Positions 1-8,703 of a stretch of DNA of 35,699 bases are shown here, in pieces (the first letter of the stretch is position 1; every line of letters starts with the position of its first letter). Source of the DNA: Wohlfahrtiimonas larvae (GTDB lineage Bacteria; Pseudomonadota; Gammaproteobacteria; Cardiobacteriales; Wohlfahrtiimonadaceae). Made by a program: the position numbers and the translations under genes. The DNA lies in NCBI RefSeq assembly GCF_002006755.1, contig NZ_MVDO01000074.1:1-35699 (forward strand). The letters are read 5' to 3'. The notes under the pieces are model-generated. The model made no database searches. It worked only from the letters and a program-made list of their open reading frames with translations, and was not told the origin of the DNA.

Positions 1-476
1 GCATCCGTAGTAAATTCAATCAAAAAGGTCTCAAAATGACTTTTGTAACATTAGATGATCGTTCTGGCCGAATGGAGCTGCGTTTATATGATGAACATTT
101 AGAACAATTGAGCCAACCTTTAACAACAAAATCAGTGCTAATTGTGAAAGGTACATTAACATGGGATGATTTCAATGGTGGCATGCGTATTCGTCCATTA
201 GAATTACAACATCTTGAGGCTGTTCGAGAAGCATCTGCGAAATCATTGATTTTAACCAATCATGCAAATTTTGAAATAACAAAAGCCCAAAAACTGATCC
301 AATTAATCAAAGATTATCAATCAGATAATGGCAAACCTATTTATTTCAAATACCATACAGAGTACGCAAATGTCATGTTAGAATTAGGTAACTCTTCCCA
401 TTTACAAATCACAGATGACTTACTTGAAAAACTGTCTAGCCAATTTCATGAACTTTCAATAAAAGTACAGTATTAA
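1..476 (+). CDS. dnaE: DNA polymerase III alpha subunit, C-terminal end (partial)
   Basis: This is the 3' end of the replicative polymerase catalytic subunit; the open frame runs in from the left edge (codons in phase with base 3), so the ATG at 36 is internal. The visible 158 or so residues match the C-terminal OB-fold region and tail of E. coli DnaE: a TLDDRSGRMELRL strand pattern, then an ILIVKG-like strand (VLIVKGTLTWDDFNGG) and a poorly conserved tail that contacts tau in the family. The polymerase and PHP domains lie outside the window. The stop codon is followed at once by the ribosome binding site of the next gene, so read-through transcription into the LysR gene is likely. Identification is secure from alignment of the OB-fold from memory. 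Confidence 0.95.
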   Translation, partial: IRSKFNQKGLKMTFVTLDDRSGRMELRLYDEHLEQLSQPLTTKSVLIVKGTLTWDDFNGGMRIRPLELQHLEAVREASAKSLILTNHANFEITKAQKLIQLIKDYQSDNGKPIYFKYHTEYANVMLELGNSSHLQITDDLLEKLSSQFHELSIKVQY

Positions 477-491
477 GGAACTTATATACGT

Positions 492-1403
492 ATGGTGGAT
501 CTGAATCAACTCTATTACTTTGCTAAAATCGTTGAATATGGCGGCATTAGTGAAGCAAGTAAACATTTACGAATCCCTAAATCTAAGTTAAGCCGCCATT
601 TAGCAGCATTAGAAGAAGAGCTAGGGGTCCGTTTGATACATCGTACTACGCGCCATTTTTCAGTCACCGATATTGGTCAAACATATTATACTCATTGTCA
701 AGCTATGTTAGAGAAGGCAGAAATTGCACAAGCATCTATCATGGAAGCACAAACAAAACCACGGGGATTAATCCGAATCACCTGCCCCATCACACTCTTA
801 CATATGTCTGTGGAGAATATGATCACAAGTTTTGTTAAGGAAAATCCTGAAGTTGAAATGATCGTTGATGCCACTAATCGAAGAGTTGATTTAGTTCATG
901 AAGGTGTTGATATTGCTTTGCGTGTCATCAAACCACCTTTTGAAGATAGTGAATATGTCATGAAACGCTTAAGTGTACGAGAGCAAGTGCTGGTTGCTAG
1001 CCCTGATTTAATCAATCAAATAGGAAAAATAGTAACCCCTGAAACATTACACCAATTTCCTTCTCTAGCACATAACCAGCATCGCGATCGTAATAACTGG
1101 GAACTTATAGATCAACATAATAATACAACTATAGTCCCATTTAACCCCAAATTTATGACGACTGATTTATCCTTACTTAGAAAAGCAGCATTGAATAGTA
1201 TAGGTATAGTTAAATTGCCATTAATGGTTGTTCATGATGATATTAAATCAGGGAAACTCATTAGAATCTTACCTGATTGGCATTTTCAAGATGAAGTTGT
1301 ACACGCAGTCTATCCTTCACGTCGTGGCGTTATTCCTGCTATTCGCAGCTTTTTGGATCATTTAGAAAGTGAATTTGCTGAATTAGACAAATCTCAATGT
1401 TAA
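492..1403 (+). CDS. LysR-family transcriptional regulator
   Basis: A 303-residue protein of typical LysR length. Residues 1-60 form the winged helix-turn-helix (LNQLYYFAKIVEYGGISEAS, then the recognition helix around IPKSKLSRHLAALEEELG). Residues 90-300 form the periplasmic-binding-protein-like effector domain (RGLIRITCPITLLH onwards). The start ATG is 10 nt after AAGGAAC, which overlaps the dnaE stop codon. It resembles the AaeR/PecT-like branch that acts on aromatic or efflux genes, but the target cannot be told: no divergently transcribed partner lies beside it, which is unusual for this family. It may be carried along in the dnaE transcript. Confidence 0.9.
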   Translation: MVDLNQLYYFAKIVEYGGISEASKHLRIPKSKLSRHLAALEEELGVRLIHRTTRHFSVTDIGQTYYTHCQAMLEKAEIAQASIMEAQTKPRGLIRITCPITLLHMSVENMITSFVKENPEVEMIVDATNRRVDLVHEGVDIALRVIKPPFEDSEYVMKRLSVREQVLVASPDLINQIGKIVTPETLHQFPSLAHNQHRDRNNWELIDQHNNTTIVPFNPKFMTTDLSLLRKAALNSIGIVKLPLMVVHDDIKSGKLIRILPDWHFQDEVVHAVYPSRRGVIPAIRSFLDHLESEFAELDKSQC

Positions 1404-1486
1404 TGGTTATTTAAACACTATATTTTTATTTTACTTTTCTACATGTATAATAAGTACAAATTATTTATGTAAACAAAGCAAATAAA

Positions 1487-1696
1487 ATGAAAAAACCAAG
1501 CTTTTTAACATTACCTGAAAAAATTATGTTGCTAGCCATTGTTGTGATTACTATCACCTTGATGTTCTACTCTCATGTAGAACAATCTAAATACACTAAG
1601 CTCATTAGCAATGTACAACATTGCTATAAAGAAGATCATAAAAATGATCCTATTGCTACAAAAATAAAAAATAGAAATAACACACATAAAAGCTAG
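1487..1696 (+). CDS. Small single-pass membrane protein, unknown function
   Basis: A 69-residue protein that I do not recognise. Residues 12-29 (IMLLAIVVITITLMFYSH) form one clear transmembrane helix. A short basic N-terminus precedes it and a charged, lysine- and asparagine-rich tail with one cysteine follows. A TATAAT hexamer lies at 1446-1451, about 35 nt before the ATG, but the -35 is poor; no strong Shine-Dalgarno is visible (AAGCAAATAAA). Codon use and the AT-rich third positions look like the neighbours. It could be a real small protein or a chance ORF; the N-terminal helix and promoter position favour real. Confidence 0.55.
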   Translation: MKKPSFLTLPEKIMLLAIVVITITLMFYSHVEQSKYTKLISNVQHCYKEDHKNDPIATKIKNRNNTHKS

Positions 1697-1730
1697 ATAA
1701 TATTACTCATAATCAATGAGTTATATTTTA

Positions 1731-1781
1731 TAATACTTCACCACAAGTATTAATAATGTTATTGTTATTGAATATAACAAT
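1731..1781. promoter_or_regulatory. Two tandem inverted repeats upstream of cobD
   Basis: TAATACTT (1731-1738) and AAGTATTA (1745-1752) make an 8-bp repeat with a 6-nt gap. ATTGTTAT (1761-1768) and ATAACAAT (1774-1781) make a second 8-bp repeat with a 5-nt gap. They end 24 nt before the cobD ATG. Neither has a T-run after it, so an operator or leader hairpins are as likely as a weak terminator for the small gene before. Too short and too AT-rich for a cobalamin riboswitch. Confidence 0.45.
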
Positions 1782-1805
1782 GAAGATTTTTCTAATGGTG
1801 AAATA

Positions 1806-2765
1806 ATGAGTTTAATCACAATTTGGCTAGCTGCTATTACTGATATTTTTTGGGGTGACCCTAATTACCGTTATCACCCTGTTCGCATAATTGGCAATGC
1901 AATCACATTCATAGAAAAAAAATTACGCAAATACTGTTTGAATGATCATGCCTTGAAAATCGCAGGAATTTATTTAACAGTCTTAATTGTGCTTGGTACT
2001 TATTTAGCGATCTATTTTCTGATTGCTATCATCAATAAATATAGTCATTTATTCGCAACATTCATCTCTATCTTTCTCATATATTCATTCCTAGCACTTC
2101 AATCATTAGTAGATGCAGCTAATGATATTTACTATTCATTGAAAAATGAACCAATTGCACAAACTCGCCACAAGCTTGCCATGATTGTAGGTAGAGATAC
2201 CCAACAATTGAATGAACAACAGATCACTAAAGCAACTGTAGAAACCGTTGCAGAAAATAGTGTCGATGGTGTGATTGCACCATTATTTTTCTTATTCATT
2301 GGCGGTGTACCATTGATGGCAGCCTATAAAGCCATTAACACATTAGATTCTATGGTTGGCTATCAAAATAGCCATTATAAAGCGATCGGCTGGTGTTCAG
2401 CTAAATTGGATGATATTGCCAACTATATTCCTGCTCGTTTAAGTTTATTGTTCATCACAGCGAGCGCTATACTATTAAAATTAGATTATAAGAATGCGTG
2501 GAAAATTGGCAGGCGAGATTGCTATCAGCATAAAAGCCCTAATAGTGCTTGGTCTGAAGCAACAGTTGCAGGTGCCTTGAATATCCAATTAGGCGGAGGC
2601 AATTATTATCATGGGATTTATGTTTATAAGCCAACCATTGGTGATGATATGAACACCATTAATATTGAACATATACAACAGGCAAATCATTTAATCTATG
2701 GTGCTTGTGCTATTGCTTTAGTCTCATTCACGCTCATTTTTTTAGTGCTTAAATTCGTATTTTAA
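1806..2765 (+). CDS. cobD: Adenosylcobinamide-phosphate synthase (CbiB/CobD)
   Basis: An integral membrane enzyme that joins adenosylcobyric acid to aminopropanol phosphate in the late part of adenosylcobalamin synthesis. The 319 residues equal the family length. Family hallmarks are visible: an N-terminal helix ending in DIFWGDPNYRYHPVRIIG, the loop AENSVDGVIAPLFFLFIGG near residue 150, the AYKAINTLDSMVGY segment, and NSAWSEATVAGALNIQLGG near residue 245. Four to five membrane helices are evident. It is followed 10 nt later by a CobC-like decarboxylase that would supply the aminopropanol phosphate. No other corrin genes are in the window. The name is cbiB in Salmonella nomenclature. Confidence 0.93.
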   Translation: MSLITIWLAAITDIFWGDPNYRYHPVRIIGNAITFIEKKLRKYCLNDHALKIAGIYLTVLIVLGTYLAIYFLIAIINKYSHLFATFISIFLIYSFLALQSLVDAANDIYYSLKNEPIAQTRHKLAMIVGRDTQQLNEQQITKATVETVAENSVDGVIAPLFFLFIGGVPLMAAYKAINTLDSMVGYQNSHYKAIGWCSAKLDDIANYIPARLSLLFITASAILLKLDYKNAWKIGRRDCYQHKSPNSAWSEATVAGALNIQLGGGNYYHGIYVYKPTIGDDMNTINIEHIQQANHLIYGACAIALVSFTLIFLVLKFVF

Positions 2766-2775
2766 AGGGTTCTCA

Positions 2776-3789
2776 ATGATCAATGGCCACGGTGACGATT
2801 ATTTCAATTTTAATCATATCGAGATTAATTTCAGTAGCAATGTTTATCAATCACCAGCGATTCCGGCTTTACAGCAATATTTAGCGGGTCAATTACATTT
2901 AATCACACGTTATCCTGAGCCAGATGCTGCATCATTGAAGCAATTACTGTCAGAAACCTATCATATTTCAGGGCAAAAACTTTGGATCACCAATGGAGCA
3001 ATTGAAGCTATTTATCTGATTGCGCAAGCCTTCCAAAATCAACGTGCCACCATATTAGCTCCTACTTTTAGCGAATATGCAGATGCTTCTCGCATTCACA
3101 ATTTAACGATTCAATATATTTATAATATTGACGAATTTAAAGGTGATAGCGAGCTATTTTGGCTGTGCAACCCCAACAACCCAACAGGCATTTATTGGGA
3201 TGATGAAACACTAATTGCGCTATTTAAGCAATATCCTCAAACAACTTTTGTGGTGGATGAATCCTATTTAGCTTTCGTTCAAAGTGCTAGAAAAAATTTT
3301 TTTCCTTATCAACATTTACCTAATGTCATCACATTGCATTCGCTGACAAAATGCTTTGCCATTCCTGGTTTACGTTTGGGCTATTTCTCAGCATCCAAAC
3401 AACTCATTCAAAGAATCAGCCATTATGCAATGCCTTGGTCAGTGAATCAATTAGCCATTGAAGCTGGTAAATTTCTCACAAAGCACAAAGAAAAATTTGC
3501 AGTACCTTTAATAGATTTATTAAAAAAAAGAGAAAATTTATGTGATGCTATTAATCAAATTTCAAGATTATCTACATTACCAACACAAACCCATTTCTTT
3601 TTAGTTCATATTCAAAATGAAACAATAACAGCTTCTGAACTTAAAAAAATCTTAGGCGAAGAATATGGGATTTTAATTCGTGATTGTGCAAACTTTGAAG
3701 GATTAACGCCCTATTATTTCCGCATTGCAACACAAAAAAAAGAAGCCAATGAATCTCTTATCAATGCCCTACAAATGATTTTTAATTAG
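2776..3789 (+). CDS. PLP-dependent L-threonine-phosphate decarboxylase-like (CobC)
   Basis: A 337-residue fold-type I PLP enzyme of the class I aminotransferase family. It has the NPNNPTG motif near residue 135, the PLP-contact DESYLAF near residue 162 and the Schiff-base lysine in SLTKCFAIPGLRLGY near residue 193. The N-terminus MINGHGDDYF resembles the HGG start of CobC/CobD-type threonine-phosphate decarboxylases. These make (R)-1-amino-2-propanol phosphate, the substrate of the preceding CobD; the two genes are 10 nt apart. Histidinol-phosphate aminotransferase is the close alternative by family, but the neighbour makes the cobalamin role likely. The Shine-Dalgarno AAAGGG lies just after the cobD stop. 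Confidence 0.8.
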   Translation: MINGHGDDYFNFNHIEINFSSNVYQSPAIPALQQYLAGQLHLITRYPEPDAASLKQLLSETYHISGQKLWITNGAIEAIYLIAQAFQNQRATILAPTFSEYADASRIHNLTIQYIYNIDEFKGDSELFWLCNPNNPTGIYWDDETLIALFKQYPQTTFVVDESYLAFVQSARKNFFPYQHLPNVITLHSLTKCFAIPGLRLGYFSASKQLIQRISHYAMPWSVNQLAIEAGKFLTKHKEKFAVPLIDLLKKRENLCDAINQISRLSTLPTQTHFFLVHIQNETITASELKKILGEEYGILIRDCANFEGLTPYYFRIATQKKEANESLINALQMIFN

Positions 3790-3856
3790 CACTTAAACTT
3801 CTCTTAAGATATTGCTATATTTGTTAATCTTACAAAAATATTAGGCAGGATTTAAA

Positions 3857-5104
3857 ATGGTGGATTCTCAGTGTAAAGGTTTTAATAGTCAACTCTTATC
3901 AGCAGATAAAAGCATTAAAGATGCTCATGGTGCAATCAACACACCCATTTATCGTACAGCAGCTTATGAGTTCCCTAATTCACAAGCGATTGCAGATGCT
4001 TTTCAAAATAAAGAGATGATTCCTTCCCACACTTATTCTCGCATCAGTAACCCTTCAGTTGAAAGTTTAGAGAAAAAGATCAAAGCCATTTCAGGTGGTG
4101 ACAATGTCATGCTATTCAGCTCGGGTATGGGCGCGATCTCTAATGCTTTTATGGCATTAGCTTATGCAGGTAGCAACATCGTCACTTCCCCACATTTATT
4201 TGGGAATACCTTTGCATTTTTCCAATTCACATTGGCAGAATTTGGCGTAGAGGTTCGCTTTGTGGATACAGATGATTTGGCTGCTATAGAAAATGCCATT
4301 GATGAAAATACTTGTGCTTTCTTTTGTGAAGTGATCACGAATCCCCATTTAGAAATTGCAGATTTAGCCAATATTTCACCTATTTTGAAAAAGCATAATG
4401 TGCCAATGGTTGTCGATACAACAATCATTCCTTGGTGCGGATTTGATGCGAAAAAGTTTGGCGTGGATATTGAAGTGGTTTCCACCACAAAATACATTTC
4501 AGGGGGTGCAACAAGCTTAGGCGGTGCAATTGTTGATTATGGCTCATTTGATTGGTCCAAACATCCACGATTGAAAAAAGTTACGCCACAAGCACCATTC
4601 TCAGCATTCATGTTTAAAATTAAACGAGAAATCGCCCGTAACTTTGGTGCAAACATGGATCCTGATACAGCATTTTTCCAATCATTGGGCTTAGAAACAT
4701 TAACGTTACGTTATGAAAAAATGAGCAATAATGCTTATGAATTGGCTAAGTTCTTAGAAACTTTACCGCAAATTGTGAAAGTTTCTTACACGCAATTAGA
4801 CAGTTCGCCTTATAAAAAGCTATCCGATGAAATGTTTAAAGGGCATCCTGGTGCAATGCTAACTTTTGATTTAAAAGATCAAGTAACATGCTTTGCATTT
4901 ATGGATAAACTACAGCTCATCAAACGTGCGACAAACCTATTTGATAACAATAGCTTGATCATTCACCCTGCTTCCACAATTTATGGTACATTCACAGCAG
5001 AAATGCGCAAAGTGATCGGCATTGAAGATACCTTGATCCGCATGTCCGTTGGCTTAGAGGAATTAGAAGATATCAAAGCTGATATTCTCCAAGCACTGCA
5101 ATAA
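3857..5104 (+). CDS. Cys/Met-metabolism PLP enzyme, O-acetylhomoserine sulfhydrylase-like (MetY type)
   Basis: A 415-residue member of the gamma-family of trans-sulfuration PLP enzymes. Visible motifs are TYSRISNPSVESLEKKI near residue 57, the PLP phosphate-binding FSSGMGAISNAF near residue 88, VVDTT near residue 185 and the Schiff-base lysine in STTKYISGGATSLGG near residue 213, followed by IVDYGSFDW as in MetY. Near the C-terminus are HPASTIYG and IRMSVGLEEL. It would make homocysteine from O-acetylhomoserine and sulfide, but methionine gamma-lyase cannot be excluded. The HG of the usual TKYxxGHG motif is changed to GGAT. Shine-Dalgarno GCAGGA precedes the ATG; a shared terminator follows. 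Confidence 0.8.
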   Translation: MVDSQCKGFNSQLLSADKSIKDAHGAINTPIYRTAAYEFPNSQAIADAFQNKEMIPSHTYSRISNPSVESLEKKIKAISGGDNVMLFSSGMGAISNAFMALAYAGSNIVTSPHLFGNTFAFFQFTLAEFGVEVRFVDTDDLAAIENAIDENTCAFFCEVITNPHLEIADLANISPILKKHNVPMVVDTTIIPWCGFDAKKFGVDIEVVSTTKYISGGATSLGGAIVDYGSFDWSKHPRLKKVTPQAPFSAFMFKIKREIARNFGANMDPDTAFFQSLGLETLTLRYEKMSNNAYELAKFLETLPQIVKVSYTQLDSSPYKKLSDEMFKGHPGAMLTFDLKDQVTCFAFMDKLQLIKRATNLFDNNSLIIHPASTIYGTFTAEMRKVIGIEDTLIRMSVGLEELEDIKADILQALQ

Positions 5105-5130
5105 TCAATTTTTCGCACATCAAAATCAAA

Positions 5131-5157
5131 AATCCTCGCCAATGCGAGGATTATTTT
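5131..5157. terminator. Bidirectional intrinsic terminator between the MetY-like gene and yeeZ
   Basis: A perfect 9-bp stem AATCCTCGC (5131-5139) / GCGAGGATT (5144-5152) with loop CAAT. On the plus strand ATTTTAT follows. On the minus strand the stem is followed by TTTGATTTTGA. It sits between convergent genes and can serve both. Confidence 0.9.
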
Positions 5158-5175
5158 ATACAGCATCCGATTTAA

Positions 5176-5997
5176 CTAAACTTCGTAAATTGAACCTTGA
5201 TATTGGAATGGGAAATCACGCGTGATTTTGCTGCCATCCACATACGATGCACGCGTTGGGCGTGCTAATTCTGCTTCATCAAAGATCGGCAATGGCAAGC
5301 GATGATCTACCGCCACTTTATTGTAATATTCATAACGCGTTGGATGCATTGCCACAACCACATTATAAATCTGTTTTTCAGTCCAATCACCCGCAATGAT
5401 CGCCGCAATCGCATTCACAGCATCCACTCGGTGAACCATATTGATGCTATGATTTGGATAATCAAAATGCGTTTTCTTTTGTAACCAATTTTGTGGCAAG
5501 CGATCATCACCAAATAATCCACCCAAACGCACAATCGCCACAGGAATTTTAACTGCTGCCAACAATGCTTCTTCTGCTGCCAAAACTGCATCGCCTGAAT
5601 CATTGATCGGTTCGCAATAAGATTGCTCTGTTACGATGTTAGCTTGCTTGCCATATACAGAGATTGAACTTGTGAACACAATGCGTTTTGCACCACAATA
5701 TTCTGCTGTTTTCGCTAAAGCTGCCACGATGGATGCATATTTTTTCAAACCATGATGCCCATTCGGTGGCAATGTAATCACCAAAGTATCACAGCTGAAT
5801 AGCGCTTTAATATTTGGGTTTCTTAATGATAAATCCAAAGTTGTATTCAACAACTGGCAATTCAAACCCAATGCTTTGACTTCTTCAACACCTTCTGTTG
5901 ATGCCTTTGAACCTTGCACATCATAACCATCTTTTTGCAACTTCTCTGCCAATGGCAAACCAACCCAGCCCAAGCCAACGATGGAGACTTTTTCCAT
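5176..5997 (-). CDS. yeeZ: NAD(P)-binding epimerase-like protein (YeeZ family)
   Basis: A 273-residue extended-SDR-like protein matching E. coli YeeZ in length and along its whole span. It has the dinucleotide-binding VSIVGLGWVGLPLAEKL at residues 4-20, LVITLPPNG near residue 73, IVFTSSISVYG near residue 106, IVRLGGLFG near residue 157 and a C-terminal SYVDGSKITRDFPFQYQ. The substrate of YeeZ is not known. The gene starts 34 nt after fdhF on the same strand without a visible terminator between, so it may be the last gene of the aegA-hydN-fdhF unit, although its Shine-Dalgarno is weak (GATGAG). Confidence 0.88.
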   Translation of the reverse strand: MEKVSIVGLGWVGLPLAEKLQKDGYDVQGSKASTEGVEEVKALGLNCQLLNTTLDLSLRNPNIKALFSCDTLVITLPPNGHHGLKKYASIVAALAKTAEYCGAKRIVFTSSISVYGKQANIVTEQSYCEPINDSGDAVLAAEEALLAAVKIPVAIVRLGGLFGDDRLPQNWLQKKTHFDYPNHSINMVHRVDAVNAIAAIIAGDWTEKQIYNVVVAMHPTRYEYYNKVAVDHRLPLPIFDEAELARPTRASYVDGSKITRDFPFQYQGSIYEV

Positions 5998-6031
5998 GTT
6001 ATTTACTCATCAAATAAAAATAATGCACGGA

Positions 6032-8182
6032 TTATAAGCCATTCATCGTGAGATTCAACGACTCCTTAATCTCCATATAAGTTTCTTGCACATAATTCTC
6101 TGCCCAAGCTTGATCATCGATCACCTCAAGTTTCACCGCACAATGCTTATATTCAGGGGTTTTGGTGATGGGATCGCCCACATCCAATGTGAGTTTATTA
6201 CATGCACCAATCCACCATTGATATGTCATATAAACTGCGCCTTTATTCACTCGCTCATTGAAGTTAGCGCGCGTCATCACTTGCCCACGGCGCGATGCAA
6301 TCCACACTAAATCTTGATCTTTAATCCCCATTTTCATGGCATCATCAGGATGAATTTGCACAAAACCAGGTTCATCAGCTAAAGTCTGTAATGCGCTACA
6401 ATTGCCCGTCATTGATCGACAAGAATAATGCCCAACTTCACGCACTGTTGATAATATGAAAGGATATTCTTGATCTGTTTTTTCTAATGGCGGGCGCCAT
6501 TGTGTTGCATATAATTGCCCTTTTTTCGATGGCGTTGAGAATAAGTTATTTTGATATAGCCATTCCGTGCCTTGATGATTTTCATCGGGACAAGGCCACT
6601 GAACATGCCCCAAACCTTCTAATTTCTCATAAGTCACACCAGAAAATGATGGGCATAATGCACGCATTTCATCCCATATTTCTTTCGTATTGGCATAATT
6701 CATTGGATAGCCCATCGCTGTGGACATCAAACTAATAATCTGCCAATCGGTTTTCACATCACCTTTCGGATCTACAGCTTTATTGAAATACTGAAAACCA
6801 CGGTCCGCCGATGTATAAACGCCTTCATGTTCACCCCAAGAAGTTGCAGGAAACACAACATCCGCCATCAAGGCTGTTTTTGTCATAAAGATATCTTGCA
6901 CAATCACAAATTCTAATTGCTCAAAGGATTGCTGAACCATAGATAGATCCGCTTCTGTTTGCATTGGATCTTCGCCCATCACATAAAAAGCTTTGATCTT
7001 ATCTTCATGCACCACCAAATGCGGTACTTCACTTAAAAACTCGCCAACTTTGCTAGGTAATGATTCCACGCCCCAAGCTTTCTCAAATTTTGCACGAATG
7101 GCATCATCCGTCACAGCTTGATAACCGGGAAATTGATTTGGCAATGCGCCCATATCACAAGCGCCCTGCACATTATTTTGCCCACGCACAGGCGAAATCC
7201 CCACATTCGGTCGCCCAAGATTGCCCGTTAATAATGCCAAGCTTGCCAAGGTTTTCACAGCATCCACGCCTTGATTCCATTGCGTAACACCCATGCCCCA
7301 CATGATCAAAGCACCCGATGATTTGGCATACATGCGTGCAGCTTCACGGATTTTTTGTGCAGGAATTCCTGTAATGGTTTCAGAATATTCTGGCGTATAT
7401 TGCTGAACCGTTTGTTTCATAGCTTCAAAGCCTTCTGTGAACTGATTCACATAATTGGCTTTATAGAGTTTTTCCTCAATGATCACATACACAAATGCAT
7501 TCAATAACGCGACATTCGTACCATTTTTAAGTGGCAGCCAAGCATCCGCAATGCGCGCAGTTTCAATATAACGCGGATCACACACAATGATCTTCGCGCC
7601 CTTTTCTTTCGCTTTGATCACTCGGCGCGCAATGATTGGATGAGAATCTGCAGCGTTATAACCAAAAACTAATAGACAATCAACATCCTCAATTTCATTG
7701 ATGGAGTTGCTCATTGCGCCGTTTCCTACAGTTTGTTGCAGACCTGCAACAGATGGGGCATGTCACACCCGGGCACAACAATCTATGTTGTTCGTCCCCA
7801 CCACTGCGCGCGCAAATTTTTGCATCAAGTAATTCACTTCATTGCCCGGCCCGCGGGATGAACCTGTGAGATAAATGCTATCTGCACCATGCTCTTTTTT
7901 AATTCTTTTTAAATTATCAGAAGCAAATACGATGGCTTCTTCCCAAGAAACAGGTTTCAGTGGTTCATTACGATTTTTACGCATCATCGGCGTTGTTAAG
8001 CGCGGCGTTAGAATTTTTGTATCATTGATAAAATCCCAACCATAATAACCTTTGAGGCACAATTCACCTTGATTGGTATAACCATTGGCGCCTTCTGCCC
8101 CCACGACTTTGCCATCTTCCACCATCAAATATAATTTGCAGCCCGATGCGCAATAAGGACATACTGTTAAAACTTTTTCCAT
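6032..8182 (-). CDS. fdhF: Formate dehydrogenase H, selenocysteine-containing molybdoenzyme (716 aa, UGA-encoded Sec140)
   Basis: This is a molybdopterin-guanine-dinucleotide enzyme that oxidises formate to CO2. The reading frame is interrupted by one TGA (7765-7763), but it is intact: translation through TGA gives 716 residues against 715 in E. coli FdhF. The TGA falls at codon 140, the E. coli Sec140 position, in the context DCCARV-U-H-APSVAGL with the catalytic histidine at 141. The [4Fe-4S] cysteines are at 8, 11, 15 and 42 and the conserved lysine at 44, as in E. coli. The ATG at 8182 is chosen because GAGGAA lies just ahead; upstream in-frame TTG at 8197 is an inferior start. The gene follows hydN by 17 nt and has no hydrogenase-3 genes nearby. 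SelA, SelB, SelC and SelD must be encoded elsewhere. Confidence 0.96.
7734..7765 (-). promoter_or_regulatory. Selenocysteine codon UGA and SECIS hairpin in fdhF
   Basis: The UGA is at 7765-7763 (minus). Seventeen nt later the hairpin loop begins: stem TGTTGC (7751-7746) and GCAACA (7739-7734) close the loop AGGTCT. The E. coli fdhF SECIS, which binds SelB, has the same AGGUCU loop at the same distance from UGA. The stem here is a perfect 6 bp and lacks the bulged U known in E. coli, unless an alternative pairing restores it. Confidence 0.92.
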
Positions 8183-8199
8183 AATATTTTTCCTCAACT

Positions 8200-8703
8200 T
8201 TATTGCGCTAAATTCACTAAACTTTTAGCCGCCGTTGCCTCGCGTTTTTCTTTGATAATTTCATCCATCGATTTTGCATCCATGATGCTCAATGCATGGG
8301 TTGGGCAAACTCGCACACAAGCAGGTCCTGTTGCCACTTCATGGCATAAATCACATTTCAATGCTTGGCTGTCTTCTTGTGTAATGACCGTCATCGCACC
8401 AAATGGGCAAGCAATCGCACAGTTTTTACAACCAATACAGAGCGATTGATCCACAATCACCGCGCTATCCTGTCTTGAGATTGCCAAGGTTGGGCAAACT
8501 TCCGCACATGGCGCATTTTCACATTGGCGGCATAACACAGGCAGCGTGATTTTTGCACCGCGAATCACTTTTAAGCGTGGCGAAAATGTCTCTTTCGGTA
8601 ATAGCGTTTGCAATTTAATTTCAGAATGAGCAACAGCGCAGGCAATTTCACACGTTCGGCAACCAATGCAACGCTCTGCATTCACCGTGATAAAGTTATT
8701 CAT
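8200..8703 (-). CDS. hydN: HydN-like four-cluster ferredoxin, electron carrier for FdhF
   Basis: A 167-residue iron-sulfur protein with the full set of [4Fe-4S] motifs of the HydN/HycB family: CIGCRTCEIAC near residue 12, CRQCENAPCAEVCP near residue 51, CIGCKNCAIACP near residue 81 and CDLCHEVATGPACVRVCP near residue 110. HydN is associated with formate dehydrogenase H in E. coli and is thought to carry electrons from FdhF. The start MNNFIT at 8703 is chosen because it aligns with E. coli HydN; an open frame continues upstream to 8790 but overlaps aegA. The ATG overlaps the aegA stop (ATGAATAA, 8 bp), which suggests translational coupling. Confidence 0.92.
   Translation of the reverse strand: MNNFITVNAERCIGCRTCEIACAVAHSEIKLQTLLPKETFSPRLKVIRGAKITLPVLCRQCENAPCAEVCPTLAISRQDSAVIVDQSLCIGCKNCAIACPFGAMTVITQEDSQALKCDLCHEVATGPACVRVCPTHALSIMDAKSMDEIIKEKREATAAKSLVNLAQ

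Noticed and set aside
6032-8182. fdhF as a frameshifted or truncated pseudogene
   Set aside because: The only break is an in-frame UGA at the known selenocysteine codon, with SECIS and full length; no frame change is needed.
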